DNA from: Clusia tigrina
Taxonomy: Eukaryota; Arthropoda; Insecta; Diptera; Clusiidae
Assembly: GCA_920105625.2 (NCBI GenBank)
Contig: OV050030.1
Location: forward strand, 65,074,406 to 65,138,405
DNA length: 64,000 nucleotides
Direction of reading: 5' to 3'
Shown here piece by piece: positions 22,404 through 33,387 of the stretch (position 1 is the stretch's first letter; each line of letters begins with the position of its first letter). The notes beneath the pieces were generated by a model, which saw nothing but the letters and a program-made list of their open reading frames with translations, was not told the DNA's origin and searched no databases. The translations under genes were made by a program, and so were the position numbers.

Positions 22404-22757
22404 TTGACCATCAAAAACTGTTCACCAAATTTAATCGAGGCAACAATCATCGGTGGCAGATTCAAAGGCGGAGACGTACTTATTCCACGAATTCCGCTGA
22501 TTTCCAACGATTTACCATTCCAATTCAAGCGGCTCCAATTCCCTTTGCGTCTTGCCTTTGCTATTACCATAAACAAAGCACAAGGCCAATCATTGACTAT
22601 TGCTGGCTTAATTTTGGAAAATTCATGTTTTTCACACGGTCAGTTGTATGTGGCTTGCTCCCGAGTTGGCACGCCAAAACATTTATACGTTTTTACACCA
22701 AATAAAAAAACAAAAAACATTGTGTATCCGCTGTCCTTAAGAAGAAGTAATAAATAA
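22404..22757 (+). pseudogene. Helitron helicase C-terminal motifs V and VI
   Basis: A 117-codon frame completes the helicase: GGRFKGGDVLIPRIPLI, LRLAFAITINKAQGQSL (motif V), and GQLYVACSRVGTPKHLYVF (motif VI with the arginine finger). The stop at 22755-22757 is the natural end. About 215 bp separate it from the CTAG terminus, which is a normal 3' tail length. Confidence 0.88.
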
Positions 22758-22974
22758 ATATAATTTCCAATTTGCCTTAAATACATGTGTTTCTTTTTTG
22801 ATTGAGCCCATATCTACACCATATGTAAGTTATTCTGTGAAAAAACTTTATGATAGGTATTCCATGGATTTTTATTTAAAGGCCCTAAAATTTTGTTAAA
22901 AGCTCTATTTAAATCGTGTGGTAAGACAACACTAATGTTTGCTTAGGGCCAGCAACGCGGACCGGGTCAGCTAG

Positions 22975-23348
22975 TAATATTATAAATAAAAATGACATAA
23001 ACTGCATGCTTTAATTATTATAATATATGTATGTATGTGTGTTAATATAATATATATGAAATTTATATAAAGTTACAATAAACAATTGTTAAAAGTATAT
23101 TAAAGAGCTTTAAATAAATTGGGTCCAACACCAGTTCCATTCAAGTGGACTAAAATAAGTTAATTTAAATACTTTTAGTTTCACCCCATAAGCATGCGAG
23201 CACGAATTGTTCTTGTATCGCACTTAGCTATAGGACCACGCACCTAGGGCCTGCAACCAAGTTATTTGCGCACCTTCATAAACACGGATAGACATCTTAC
23301 TCCAGTGCTTATGGCGGTGCGAAGCAAACGCACGGGCATATGGTGTAT
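22975..23348. other. Flank of Helitron, no gene seen
   Basis: AT-rich to 23160, then a less AT-rich part at 23180-23345. I find no coding motif and no repeat shared with other parts of the window. The last four bases, gtat at 23345-23348, look like a family-L target duplication. Confidence 0.5.
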
Positions 23349-23821
23349 TGTAACGAACTTACTTACGCTGGGGTATACTTAGCGGTGTCCAGGGTTCGTC
23401 AACAGAAATTTATTCTAACGAGTGAATTTTGAATTTTTAATAGCTTTTATTTATTTAAAAATTATATTCTATTTAAATAACTAACATTAAATTTTCTACA
23501 GTAATTTAATTGTAGGTTGCTATCTAACGTAGTGCCTAGCTGTGTCAATATGTCCCAGTGGAGACGGTAAAAACCTTAAACCACTGTTCTGTCTACGTTG
23601 AGTTCCGTAAGTATTCTCTGCAGCTAAGGTCTTCGCTGGTGTTGTCTCGAGGTGGCGGTATGGAAGAGAGAGATCTATTCTTGGGCCGCTGGTGCTTTTA
23701 TAGTCCCAAGCTGCCACAGTATTTTTGTAGGAATGGCCAATTCACTGTTGCTAAGGTCACCGTTCGTTGCCGTTGCTCCTGCATTGTTTTTGTTGGTTCT
23801 GCTTGCCCTGTGCAAAAACAA
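23349..23821 (+). mobile_element. LTR family L, 3'-truncated copy
   Basis: Starts TGTAACGAACTTACTTACGC and shares the gctggggtat...ccaggg...cgt...caacag block with 16690. It also shares the tttatagtccca block with 17270. One hairpin with arms CAGTGG and CCACTG around agacggtaaaaacc lies at about 23552-23583, a relative of the hairpins at 16932-17187. The left flank gtat equals the duplication seen at 43270. At 23822 the sequence switches to repeat X without a CA end, so the copy is broken. Confidence 0.6.
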
Positions 23822-24246
23822 TATACAGAAAGACCTTTCATTGCTCTCTTGAGTAAGAATCAACATATTGAAGTTGATGGCAACCACATTGGAATCCTGA
23901 TCGGTAATTTCACGAAGCAGTCGTGAATATGTATCCATTGGCAGCCACACACACGACTGTTGTTGTTTGCACATTCGTATGAATAATTTTTGTGTGTGTG
24001 TGTGTGCTCACAGCAGAAGCGACTGATTTGAAATCAAATTTTTATTTTCTGTTCTGTGTGGCTGTGGTAAAATACACAAGAATGAATTTTCTGTATGGCA
24101 AAGGTTTCTTATTCGGAAAGGGGTCTTAAAACAAAGCATTTGTTGTTTTGCGTATAAGAAAGATTTGCCATGTCATGACAAAACATAATGCGTGTATATT
24201 AGAACACTAGACAATCTAAAATAAATATGCATGCATAGGATCTTTT

Positions 24247-24318
24247 ATAAAGATTGAAGCGCAAGTGGTAAAGCGTTGGTCTATAGATTTTATGATACCG
24301 AGTTCGAGTCCGCTGAGA
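24247..24318 (+). other. tRNA-like block in repeat X copy 2
   Basis: The plus strand reads gaagcgcaagtggtaaagcg (box A region) and later gagttcgagtccgctg (box B). It is the counterpart of 4976-5050. The sequence is too degenerate for a functional tRNA, but keeping both promoter boxes in two copies fits a tRNA-derived SINE-like module. Confidence 0.5.
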
Positions 24319-24552
24319 AATGTGTTTATTTTTATATTTTTTTATTGTGCATCCTTATTGTGTAAGCAAACTAGTAATTACTTTTATAAAAAATATTAAG
24401 AATAGTTTCTACTTTAGCATAAATTATCCAGTATTAAATAATTTTACTAAACCACACTGAATTGCTGCTGCTAAAGCAGATCATTACAGCAAAGAAATTT
24501 ATATATTCTAAAAATAGTCATAACGGTGTTTCTTAACTCCCATACATACATT

Positions 24553-25638
24553 CAAGAATAATAGAAATAAAGATTAAGCCATGCGCATGTTTTCCCGTTA
24601 GATGACATAGTTGATCCCATCTAAGGGTTGCCAACTCCATGTGTAACAACAACGGGTGAAATATTTCCGATTGGAACACAACATAAGAAATATTTTATAT
24701 AAGAAATCAATTTGGATTTCATTAGAAATCATTATTAAATATACACACAATGTTTTGTTGCTCCGATTATTTAAATTTTATACACAACTGGTTGCTCCAT
24801 ACATGAATTTGTTTGTACCCGCTCACAATAATGTATGTATTATATGAGAGTTGGCAACCTTGCAATTAAAACTAATTGCAAGATAAAAAAAGAAGAAACC
24901 AAACGTAAACATGAGGTGTACAGTGGGCAAATGACACCAAAGTAAAGCAGAAAATCAAGTGAGATAATTTACAAGTGAGAAATTGTACGTTTTTTGAAAT
25001 GTTAATATTTTTTGGTATAACGAAGGGTATAACGAAGGAGTTTTAAGCAGTAATGCAAATGTTGAGATCGACAATACGCCCGATTTAGAAATATATATTT
25101 GCAAAAAAATTAAAAATGAAAACCCTACTCTTGCGGTAAACCCCTTAGATGACTCTACCTACTCCTGGGTTAACCACCTAAGTGAAGGTGGGCTAAGTAT
25201 GCCATCAAGTTCTTTAACGATGAGATTATGCGATGCAATATTTATAAAATTAAATGGAGAGAAGTTGTTGCTTACGAGCGGATTTTTGCAAAAACATTGG
25301 CAGAAGCAAGGGACATAGAATCCAATGAAAAAGTAAAAAACTTTTTTTCCGGTGGAGGATGTATTTTAGAATAAGGTTGCTCAACGACGAAATTTCTCAA
25401 AATATCAACAAACGAAAGAGAAAATTTAATAAAATATTAACGTAATTTAAATTTTTTTAAATTATCTATCAAATTACATATGGTCCCACTGTCATGTTTA
25501 CACACATTTTTTAAGTTTGACAACTGAAAATCATTAGCCAATAGGAACACGAGCTGCATGACGTCAGAGTTCCTACATGCGCAGAACATTTTTATTTTAT
25601 GCGCGGGATGGCGTAATCTTTATCTTCTATCATTCTTG
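24553..25638 (+). mobile_element. P-superfamily element, internally deleted (P-C), perfect 9-bp TSD
   Basis: The left end caagaataatagaaataaag at 24553 and the complement of atcttctatcattcttg at 25622-25638 form the TIRs. Flanks acatacatt at 24544-24552 and acatacatt at 25639-25647 are identical. The uninterrupted site is seen in X copy 1 (complement of 4740-4757). TGACGTCA lies at 25559-25566, about 75 bp inside the right end, as in the THAP-bearing element. Only a transposase C-terminal scrap is encoded. Confidence 0.88.
25039..25332 (+). pseudogene. P-superfamily transposase, C-terminal fragment
   Basis: A frame open for roughly 95 codons to the TAG near 25330 includes DLEIYICKKIK, YSWVNHLSEGGLSMPSSSL and LNGEKLLLTSGFLQKHW. 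The W-x3-LS-x-GGL-x-x-PS pattern resembles the C-terminal segment of THAP9/P-type transposases, where it follows the last part of the RNase-H-like fold. The rest of the transposase is absent, so this element is non-autonomous. Confidence 0.65.
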
Positions 25639-26455
25639 ACATACATTCATACGGGCTTGAAATTGTGTTTGTTTTGTGCGATTTCAATACCTTTGTTTAT
25701 GTTAGTTTTGTGATGCTTTTCCGCAATTAGCTCATAAATTTCACAAAATCTAATCCAATCAAACATTTCGTTCGTCAATCAATATGTGCAAGTTTTTTTT
25801 CGCGTATATTGGATTTTCTTCTGATGGTAGGAAAAGGAAGAATTTTGCAGATGTATTAACATTTTTCATATTTCTTTTATATTAATAAATTTTTTACCAA
25901 ATAATAATTAACTTAAATTAATATATTTAAATTAATAGAATTATAATATATATAAAAAAAACCAAGTTGCATGGAAGAACTTAGACAGTAAATAATTAAA
26001 AAATAAAACTGAAAAGAAGTCCCAACTATTATTCACGAATATAGGTCAAGACAGATTATTTGATTTAAAGAATTTTCTATATATGTATGTATGTAAGTGG
26101 ATACACATCCAAAGACAAGTTCACGCGGTAAAGAAGCACGAAGCAGTAAGAAGTTATTGCACATCTCTATTAGTTTCCATAACTCAAGTCTCCACGTCAA
26201 AACAATTGAGTTGCCGGTTGTAGTATTTCGAATGGCGTTGGTAAGCCCTGCACACCTCATGTAGACATTTTTTGAGGTATATGTCAAATGTAATGGGAAA
26301 AAGACGCCGCACATTATGTTAAAATTTTTTTTACTAAACATTATTTATCATAATATAAATTTAAAATTTCTTGGAGTTTTAAATACTTGAAATAATTTTT
26401 TATAGATTTGTGATTATAATAATTTTCGATTATGAAGTGGTTTATTATGCGTTGC

Positions 26456-26690
26456 ATAATCTTCTCTATCCATTCTGACTAAAAATACGTAATAAAATAG
26501 TCAATAAAATAATTTCCGACATTTTTACAGCGCAGGGTTATTGCAAAACATTCACTTTAATTATCTTGATGTTAAATTTCATGTTTTTATAACTGTTTCA
26601 AAGATACTGACTGTACCTGCATGTATAATAGTTTCAGTTGCCTTCGAAAGTTTCTTTGTTCATTCTTTTTATTGTCGTTCGTCTTTGAGC
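26456..26690 (+). repeat. Repeat Z, copy 2, adjoining a P-type terminal repeat
   Basis: Bases 26488-26690 are the inverted counterpart of 250-470. Bases 26456-26487 (gttgcataatcttctctat then ccattctg) resemble the right TIR of the P-superfamily elements of this window. The flank actaaaaat equals the target sequence at 461-470 read from the other strand, so the same insertion site is shared with copy 1. Confidence 0.65.
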
Positions 26691-27187
26691 GAAGCTGGTG
26701 TCTGGTAAAGTTTTATTTTTGTATTGATTTAATACCAATTTTTGTTTTAAATATTCAATAAAATGTTAAGTAAATTAAATTTTTTTCATTTTATTACAAT
26801 TTTTGTATTATCTAGATACTGGAAGGGGTCTGTAAATTGAGTTTTCAATGGAGGAATCTACATTAAGATGACGCGCTCCCTTAATGCTCCCAAGAGATGT
26901 GAAAAGGAGTGCTCCCTTCCAATGACATGCCTATGTATAAGGAGGCCAAAGGGCGCATAAAAGGGAGTTCTCACTTTGTACTCCTAAATTATGTTAAATT
27001 GAGGACTCTCAGATAAAACAACATTTTAGCTTTCGCTCTATACTCCCCTGGGTATTTAGCAAGAGGTCTAAAGGGAGTACTCCTTTTGTGCTCCCATAGG
27101 ATGTGAAGGGGATGTCAAAAGAACTTTTTCGCTCAGAAAAATAATCTTTTTTAGCTTTTCGCTCTGACCTCCCTTACAATGGCATGC
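26691..27187. repeat. Non-coding region with imperfect ~250-bp repeat units
   Basis: The block ctcccttccaatgacatgcc, tatgtataaggaggccaa near 26915 recurs as ctcccttacaatggcatgcc, tatgtaaaaaggaggcca near 27168. A block with ttttagctttcgctct near 27020 recurs near 27150. The repeats lie immediately 3' of the minus-strand BEL coding fragment, where an untranslated region or LTR would be expected, so they may belong to that element. Confidence 0.5.
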
Positions 27188-28197
27188 CTATGTAAAAAGG
27201 AGGCCATGGGGGCAAATGGAGCAATTATACTTCCCTTTGAAGACTAAGGGGATAGTCCCCTTTCGTGCTGGGAGCTTGGTGGCGTGAATGTGTGATTGGG
27301 TATCTAACATCCATGCATATATATTTAATATGTTATGACTACGAATTTCAGCGACTCGTACAAGACCGGCGCTCCCAGGAAAGACGTTTGTAACGCGACC
27401 CATTAGTCAATTTAATGGTGACTGGTTGTCTTCATGTATAAGCACAAGGCCGCCGATTCCGATATTAGCCTTGGATGATGACCATTTGGTGCGACCTTGT
27501 AAGTCATGTAAATACTCCTTTCTCCACCTTTCCCAAAAGTGGTACTGGATTGCACTAATGCTCTGTAATTTTTGAAGATAACTTATGTCGGATTGGGTGT
27601 GGCCAGGATCTGGTATACCCTTAAGACTAGCGCCAATAAGCAAATATAATGGCGTCATCACTTCGAGGTCGATAGGATCAGACGATGCAACACAATTTGG
27701 GCGCGTTTCATAATATCCTCGATTTCGACTAAGGCTGTTGATAAGCCTTCGAATGTAAGTCACGTTGAACTCAAACACTTAAGCAAATGTCCCTTTGCGA
27801 GCCTGACTGCAGCTTACCAAATGCCGCCAAAGTGGGGTACGCGTGGTGGTATGAACTGAAACTAAATGGAATTGAGAGGGCAAACATGATTAATATCATT
27901 TATGTGAGATTCTTGAAAGAATCGTTCACGTAGCTGCTTCAGAGCGGATGCGGCCACGACAAAATAAGTTTCGTTATCACATGTGATGCGTGATGGCATA
28001 CCTCTACGCCCAATTAGACGCTTTAACGCGTCGAGAATCGCATTCGCCGAAAGATCCGAGACTGGCTCAAGGTGTACTGCCTTTGAAGATAAACACACAA
28101 AGACGGCAATGTGTGTTTTGTATGCCGCCTTCCCACGGGTGTTTAGGTAGTGTTTCGAATCGACAATGAAACTATCACAATACTTACAGCAATTCAA
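27188..28197 (-). pseudogene. BEL/Pao integrase core and C-terminal region, decayed (BEL1)
   Basis: Reading down the minus strand: NCCKYCDSFIVD, then RGKAAYKTHIAVFVCLSSKA, VHLEPVSDLSANAILDALKR and GRRGMPSRITCDN, which are the integrase core of BEL/Pao elements. The aspartate in ITCDN is the second catalytic position. After a frameshift near 27850, PPRVPHFGGIW-like sequence follows, then YLLIGASLKGIPDP and WERWRKEYLHDLQGR, GGLVLIHEDNQSPLNW and the GRV-x-FPG-x-x-GLVRVAEI segment, the usual C-terminus. Several frame breaks make it non-functional. Confidence 0.85.
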
Positions 28198-28364
28198 TGG
28201 AAGTAAAACCCAATCTGTTTACGTGGAAAAAACTTATGAAAAAAACACTTTTTATTTTACTTAATTAAGGTCAACAGATTACTGGGAATTATGCGATGCA
28301 TGTGTACAAAATATATTCGGACGCACAATACAATACATTATTAGCACATATAGACATACATATG

Positions 28365-29545
<1,181 letters not shown>

Positions 29546-29780
29546 AAAAAGGACCACAAAATCGACACCACAATATTGAAATGGCTTGCCAACGGTAATT
29601 CATCCCTTGGTAACAGCCATTGATGCTTTGAATAGTACGACAAATCAGAATTTTGAAGCCTGATACGCAACAATTCGAAGTCATCTCTTTTATCTATAAA
29701 CGGCGCCAGGGAACGGAGCGTTCCATGCCCTTGTCGAGAGCTTTAATTATCCATCGCAAAGTGATGGCCTTGAATGAAAG

Positions 29781-30303
29781 CGCATATATGCTTTAAGGCG
29801 ATAAGTATCTCTTATGCATATAGATCGCCAGCAAGCGTTTCATGGTGACATTTGATGGGAATGAACCGGAATATGTACCCAAAAATCCGAATCAGCTTTG
29901 TGCATTTGCTGTAGTGCTGAATAATTGTCAACAGCGGATTTTTTTATCTTTCGCATTCACGAGAATATTTGCATTTTTCAAGCTGCTGTTCTTGCAGTGA
30001 AAGCTTGTCAACGATGTTAGGTGGGTGTTAGGTGGGTGTTAGGTAGGTTAAATTTCAACTACAAATTATGTAAAACTATTTATTATAGTGAATCGCACGT
30101 CAGTCCACTAGCACGCAAGAATGAGAACAACCTCTCGTTATATGTATATTTAAAAGAACAATGTCTGTAAACAGTTTTCGTACATAACAGTTTACAAGCA
30201 ACGTTGGTAGTCTTCATACACTACACTATCCCTATGATGCTAACAAGTATTTTCAAGCAAATTAACGTGCAGCATAGTAAATCGCCTATTCTATGCAGCA
30301 GCC
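29781..30303. other. Non-coding interval with short gttaggtggg repeats
   Basis: The stretch contains a short tandem run gttaggtgggtgttaggtgg around 30018-30046. No reliable coding motif is seen. It separates the BEL fragment from the endonuclease-containing non-LTR element. Confidence 0.45.
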
Positions 30304-31065
30304 ATGCGAAACTGCATACAAATCCTAATACAAGAACCATGGGTAGCGAATAAACGCAAATGTGGATTAGGGGAAATTCAGTGGTGGTCCGTCCTTTACT
30401 GTGAGGGCGAAATCCGTCCTCGTTCTTGCATTGTCAAGCCGAAAGCAGTTGACTCCATCACATTAAGGCAATTCTGCTGCCAAGACTTAGCTGTGGTTAA
30501 AATTCCGCATGGTGAAGGGGGTAGGGGAGCAGAGTCGATTATTGTTTCAGCTTATAGCCCTTAAGACTCTATCATGCCTCCTCCTACGGGAGGCATGCCC
30601 AGTGTCCATGAACTTAGCCCTAATAGTAGCTCTGATGCAAATTCTCAGAACACTATTTGCGATAGCAACAAATCTAACTTCAGGGGGAATAAGCTGATGG
30701 ATTTTATCCAGTCCTCGCGTCTGGCTATACAGAAGGCTGGCACTAGGCCGACTTTCGTCACTAATAGAATACAGGAAGTGATCGATCTGACGCTGTCAAA
30801 TAACACAGCGGTGGATCAAATCACCAGTTGGCGAGTTCTCGAAGGAGAGTCTCAATCGGACAACAGAAGCCTAGAATTTCGGTTACGGCCGAGACAGACT
30901 CGACTCCCGCAGGTCCTAATCCACGAAAAACGGACTGGACACGTTTCGGTGACCTTTTTAAAGAGAGCATTTGAGAAGTTCCCGAACTTCGTTGAGGAAG
31001 CTTCTAATTCATTAGGGCGAATCTTGATTGAGTGCTATACGGAGGTGTGTCCGGAACGAAGGTGA
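30304..31065 (+). pseudogene. Non-LTR endonuclease domain (APE-type) fragment
   Basis: Fragments of an APE-type endonuclease: LIQEPWVANKRKCGLGEIQW near the start (the glutamate of QEPW is a catalytic residue in this family), ESIIVSAYSP, NKLMDFIQSSRLAIQKAGTR, PTFVTNRIQEVIDLTLSNN, then a degraded SD-H motif (ESQSDNRSLEF, where SDHR would be expected). The H to N change at that motif would abolish catalysis. Two frames are involved, with a shift near 30570. Confidence 0.78.
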
Positions 31066-31157
31066 AGAAAAAGCAAGGCGCTCCCGTGGTGGCACGCTGA
31101 CCTTTCGAACTCCTAAAAACCTCCAAGAGGCTTCTGAACCAAGCCCTTACAACTTAG

Positions 31158-31967
31158 TTGGAAGCACACTGGCTTGTGTACCGTGAGCTGTTGGAAGAAT
31201 ATAAGAATAAGGTTAAATCCTATAAATTGGACACTTATAGAAAGTTTTGCAGCGAAATGGAGGATCAAAAGAGTTCACCAAGGCTATGTAAAGTTCTTCA
31301 AAGGGACCGGCCAGACAAAGTAAATTCTCAGTTGACGCCTGATGGTTTCTACAATACCTCAAGATCGGAAGTAATTGATATACTCCATGCAACAGCTTTA
31401 TCTGGCTGCAGGATTGCTACTCCTCTGAGCGCCATCAACACATCTGATAAGAATAGTCTTGCTATCAAAAGGCTTGATTGAACTGAAGAAACATTCATTT
31501 TCACCTTATCGTCAATTGATCACTTCACGTTTGCAGGACCCGATGGTATTTATCCAGTCATGGTGAAGCGAGCTTTGTCCCTCAACTCTTGGGGTTTCTG
31601 AAAACAATTTTCATTGCTTACCTGTCTCATGGATATATTCCACGTCTTTGGCGCTCGGGGAAGAACAACTACGCTTTACCGAAAAGTTTGACACCAATAA
31701 GCTTAACATCGTATTTGTTTAAAAGTCTGGAACGTATGGTTTAAGGTTCTGAGACAAATTCCACTCAATGCATATCAAAACTCATATCAGATAGAAAATG
31801 TTGCTATTCGGATCATCACGACTGTGTTAGCATGGTTCAAAAAGGGCTGGAAACAGGAGACTTCACTCTGGGAGTGTTTGTTGACATTGAGGGGGCCTTT
31901 GAGAGTGCTACCTTTGAATCAATGTGCTACTCAGCAATTAATCATAGAAAAGAGGAAGCCATTGTGC
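31158..31967 (+). pseudogene. Non-LTR reverse transcriptase, 5' part, decayed
   Basis: After the endonuclease, a 107-codon frame encodes the pre-RT segment (YRKFCSEMEDQKSSPRLCKV; RSEVIDILHATALSG). Then FAGPDGIYPVMVKRALS (31530-31580) is the usual PDGI motif at the start of RT, and LGVFVDIEGAFESATFES (in the third frame, about 31870-31925) is motif A with its aspartate. The domain is cut at 31967 by the gypsy LTR. Multiple frameshifts. Confidence 0.75.
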
Positions 31968-32437
31968 TGTTGTGAGTCAGAATCAAGCTACTTACGCGCA
32001 GTTGACTAACAGCACCGGCTCATATTAAACTCATTAATCAATGCACATATTTTTAGGGTGCAAATATTGTAAATGAGTAGTATTTATGCACTAATTATGA
32101 TGTAAACTTTTAGGGTGTCACAGTTCCGCAGTCAAGCTGACGAGGGGCATTTAGAATGCACCGACGACACTTTTACTGAAGTAGGGCGGCTGGCTTGAGC
32201 AACTGACAAATAACAATTGCGAAACTGGAACACCAGAAAAGTCAAGACGTAGGCGGTAGTGTTCATTTGTAAATAGTATATAAGAACTAGTATTTTAAGA
32301 ATAAACCTCTTGTGTTTGGAAACCGAAAAGTGGTAGTGTTTGAATTCTATGTTAGGGCTCTTGATTTTTCAGCCACGCGCCCGAAAACGGCGACAGGACG
32401 TCTCTCTCGCCGACAAGCAGACACGAGGACCCCAACA
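31968..32437 (+). repeat. 5' LTR of the gypsy element
   Basis: Starts TGTTGTGAGTCAG and ends CCCCAACA. TATATAAG at 32277-32284 is a good TATA box and AATAAA at 32300-32305 a polyadenylation signal, so the R region should begin near 32305-32310. Together with 40977-41447 it defines the element. Confidence 0.95.
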
Positions 32438-32440
32438 TTT

Positions 32441-32454
32441 TGGCGCAGCCGGTC
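32441..32454 (+). promoter_or_regulatory. Primer-binding site of the gypsy element
   Basis: tggcgcagccggtc begins three bases after the LTR. TGGCG... starts are standard for tRNA-primed LTR elements; the tggcgcag form resembles those attributed to tRNA-Ser in the 17.6/297 group, but I could not check the tRNA. Confidence 0.75.
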
Positions 32455-33387
32455 TAAAGGACCTATTGGAGCAATCCCAGGGCAAGGAACCCTGAAGCAG
32501 AGAGGCATCCTGCAACGAATTCGAAGGACCTCATCTAAGGACACTGTGGAAAAAAGGATGTCATCGGTAAAAATAATGGTTAGTAGAGTGTATAGTAGCG
32601 TAAAATAAGTAGATACTTCTGGACAAAGAAGTCGCAACCTATAGGCGCGTTTGCGCTGTTGCACGCAGCTTTGTATGGGCAACCATAAACCGTCAGTATG
32701 ATCGGACGGTCTATGTATGTCGTCTTAGCTGTGAGGATTTTTTTTGTAGGGATTTGTGTTTGTTTGTCGGTAGGGACATTTATACGATTCAATTTATATT
32801 GTTTCGAAATCAAAATAAAGATTGATTTAAATATTTGGCATTTTGAGTTTAGGGTATTAGGTGAAGAGGTGCAGACAACACGTGTTGTTGCATCAAAGTT
32901 TTCGAAGTTCGGAAACTACGATTTGCGTAGCAATGTTGAAGAAAACATTTAAATGCTATTATTATGTGGCGCATACTTTACGGGTTTATTTTTAAATATG
33001 GTTTCAAATTTCCGGGAATGAATCAAGACACTTTTGCCGCTAAATCAAATTTCGGTTTTTACAAACATATGGCCTTTTTCTATGGATTCTTGGGAGGATT
33101 AAAGATGGTGAGAGGAAATCAAGGAGTATCTGTGAGGAAGCCAAGGACCAATTTGCATTGATGGAAGGACTTAATGGACGCCGGTAGACAGCGGAACTTT
33201 GTGATGGAAAACAAGTATAGCCGAATATGTATATAGAATTTACGGTGGAATGTTTTTTTTTAAATAAATTTGTATTTATCAATAAGTAAGATGGAATAAA
33301 ATATTGGGATAAGTTAATAACAAGTTTTAACAACTATTGGATTTTTATTTGTAATTGGGATACGCCATCTGTTCTGGCATTTGGGAT
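32455..33387 (+). other. Leader region of the gypsy element
   Basis: About 0.93 kb between the primer-binding site and gag without a convincing long frame. Short open frames are not conserved in any family known to me. A long leader is usual for insect gypsy-like elements and would carry packaging signals. Confidence 0.6.

Larger units (their letters stand above)
18215..22974 (+). mobile_element. Helitron, nearly full length (4760 bp)
   Basis: The 5' terminus is TCTATATATA directly after an A at 18214. The 3' terminus is CTAG at 22971-22974 followed by T at 22975. These are the TC...CTRR ends and the A/T target rule of Helitrons, with no target duplication. The GC-rich segment cgcggaccgggtcagctag precedes the end. 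Inside are Rep and Pif1-type helicase coding blocks in the expected order, broken by about five frameshifts or deletions. The element is therefore non-autonomous now, but the loss looks recent because each block is long. Confidence 0.9.
23822..26455 (+). repeat. Repeat X, copy 2 (with P-superfamily insertion)
   Basis: It runs antiparallel to 3936-6255 and carries the same blocks, including an (AC/GT)n stretch at 23991-24006 and the tRNA-like block at 24247-24318. Bases 24553-25638 are a P-superfamily insertion absent from copy 1. At the distal end (about 26455-26487) X runs into a sequence resembling a P-type TIR (complement of cttctctatccattctg). X may therefore itself be a derivative of a P-type element; that is tentative. 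Confidence 0.75.

Noticed and set aside
33355..33387. A gag start upstream of 33388
   Set aside because: The codon at 33355 is TTG; the first ATG in this frame is 33388, a more plausible start.
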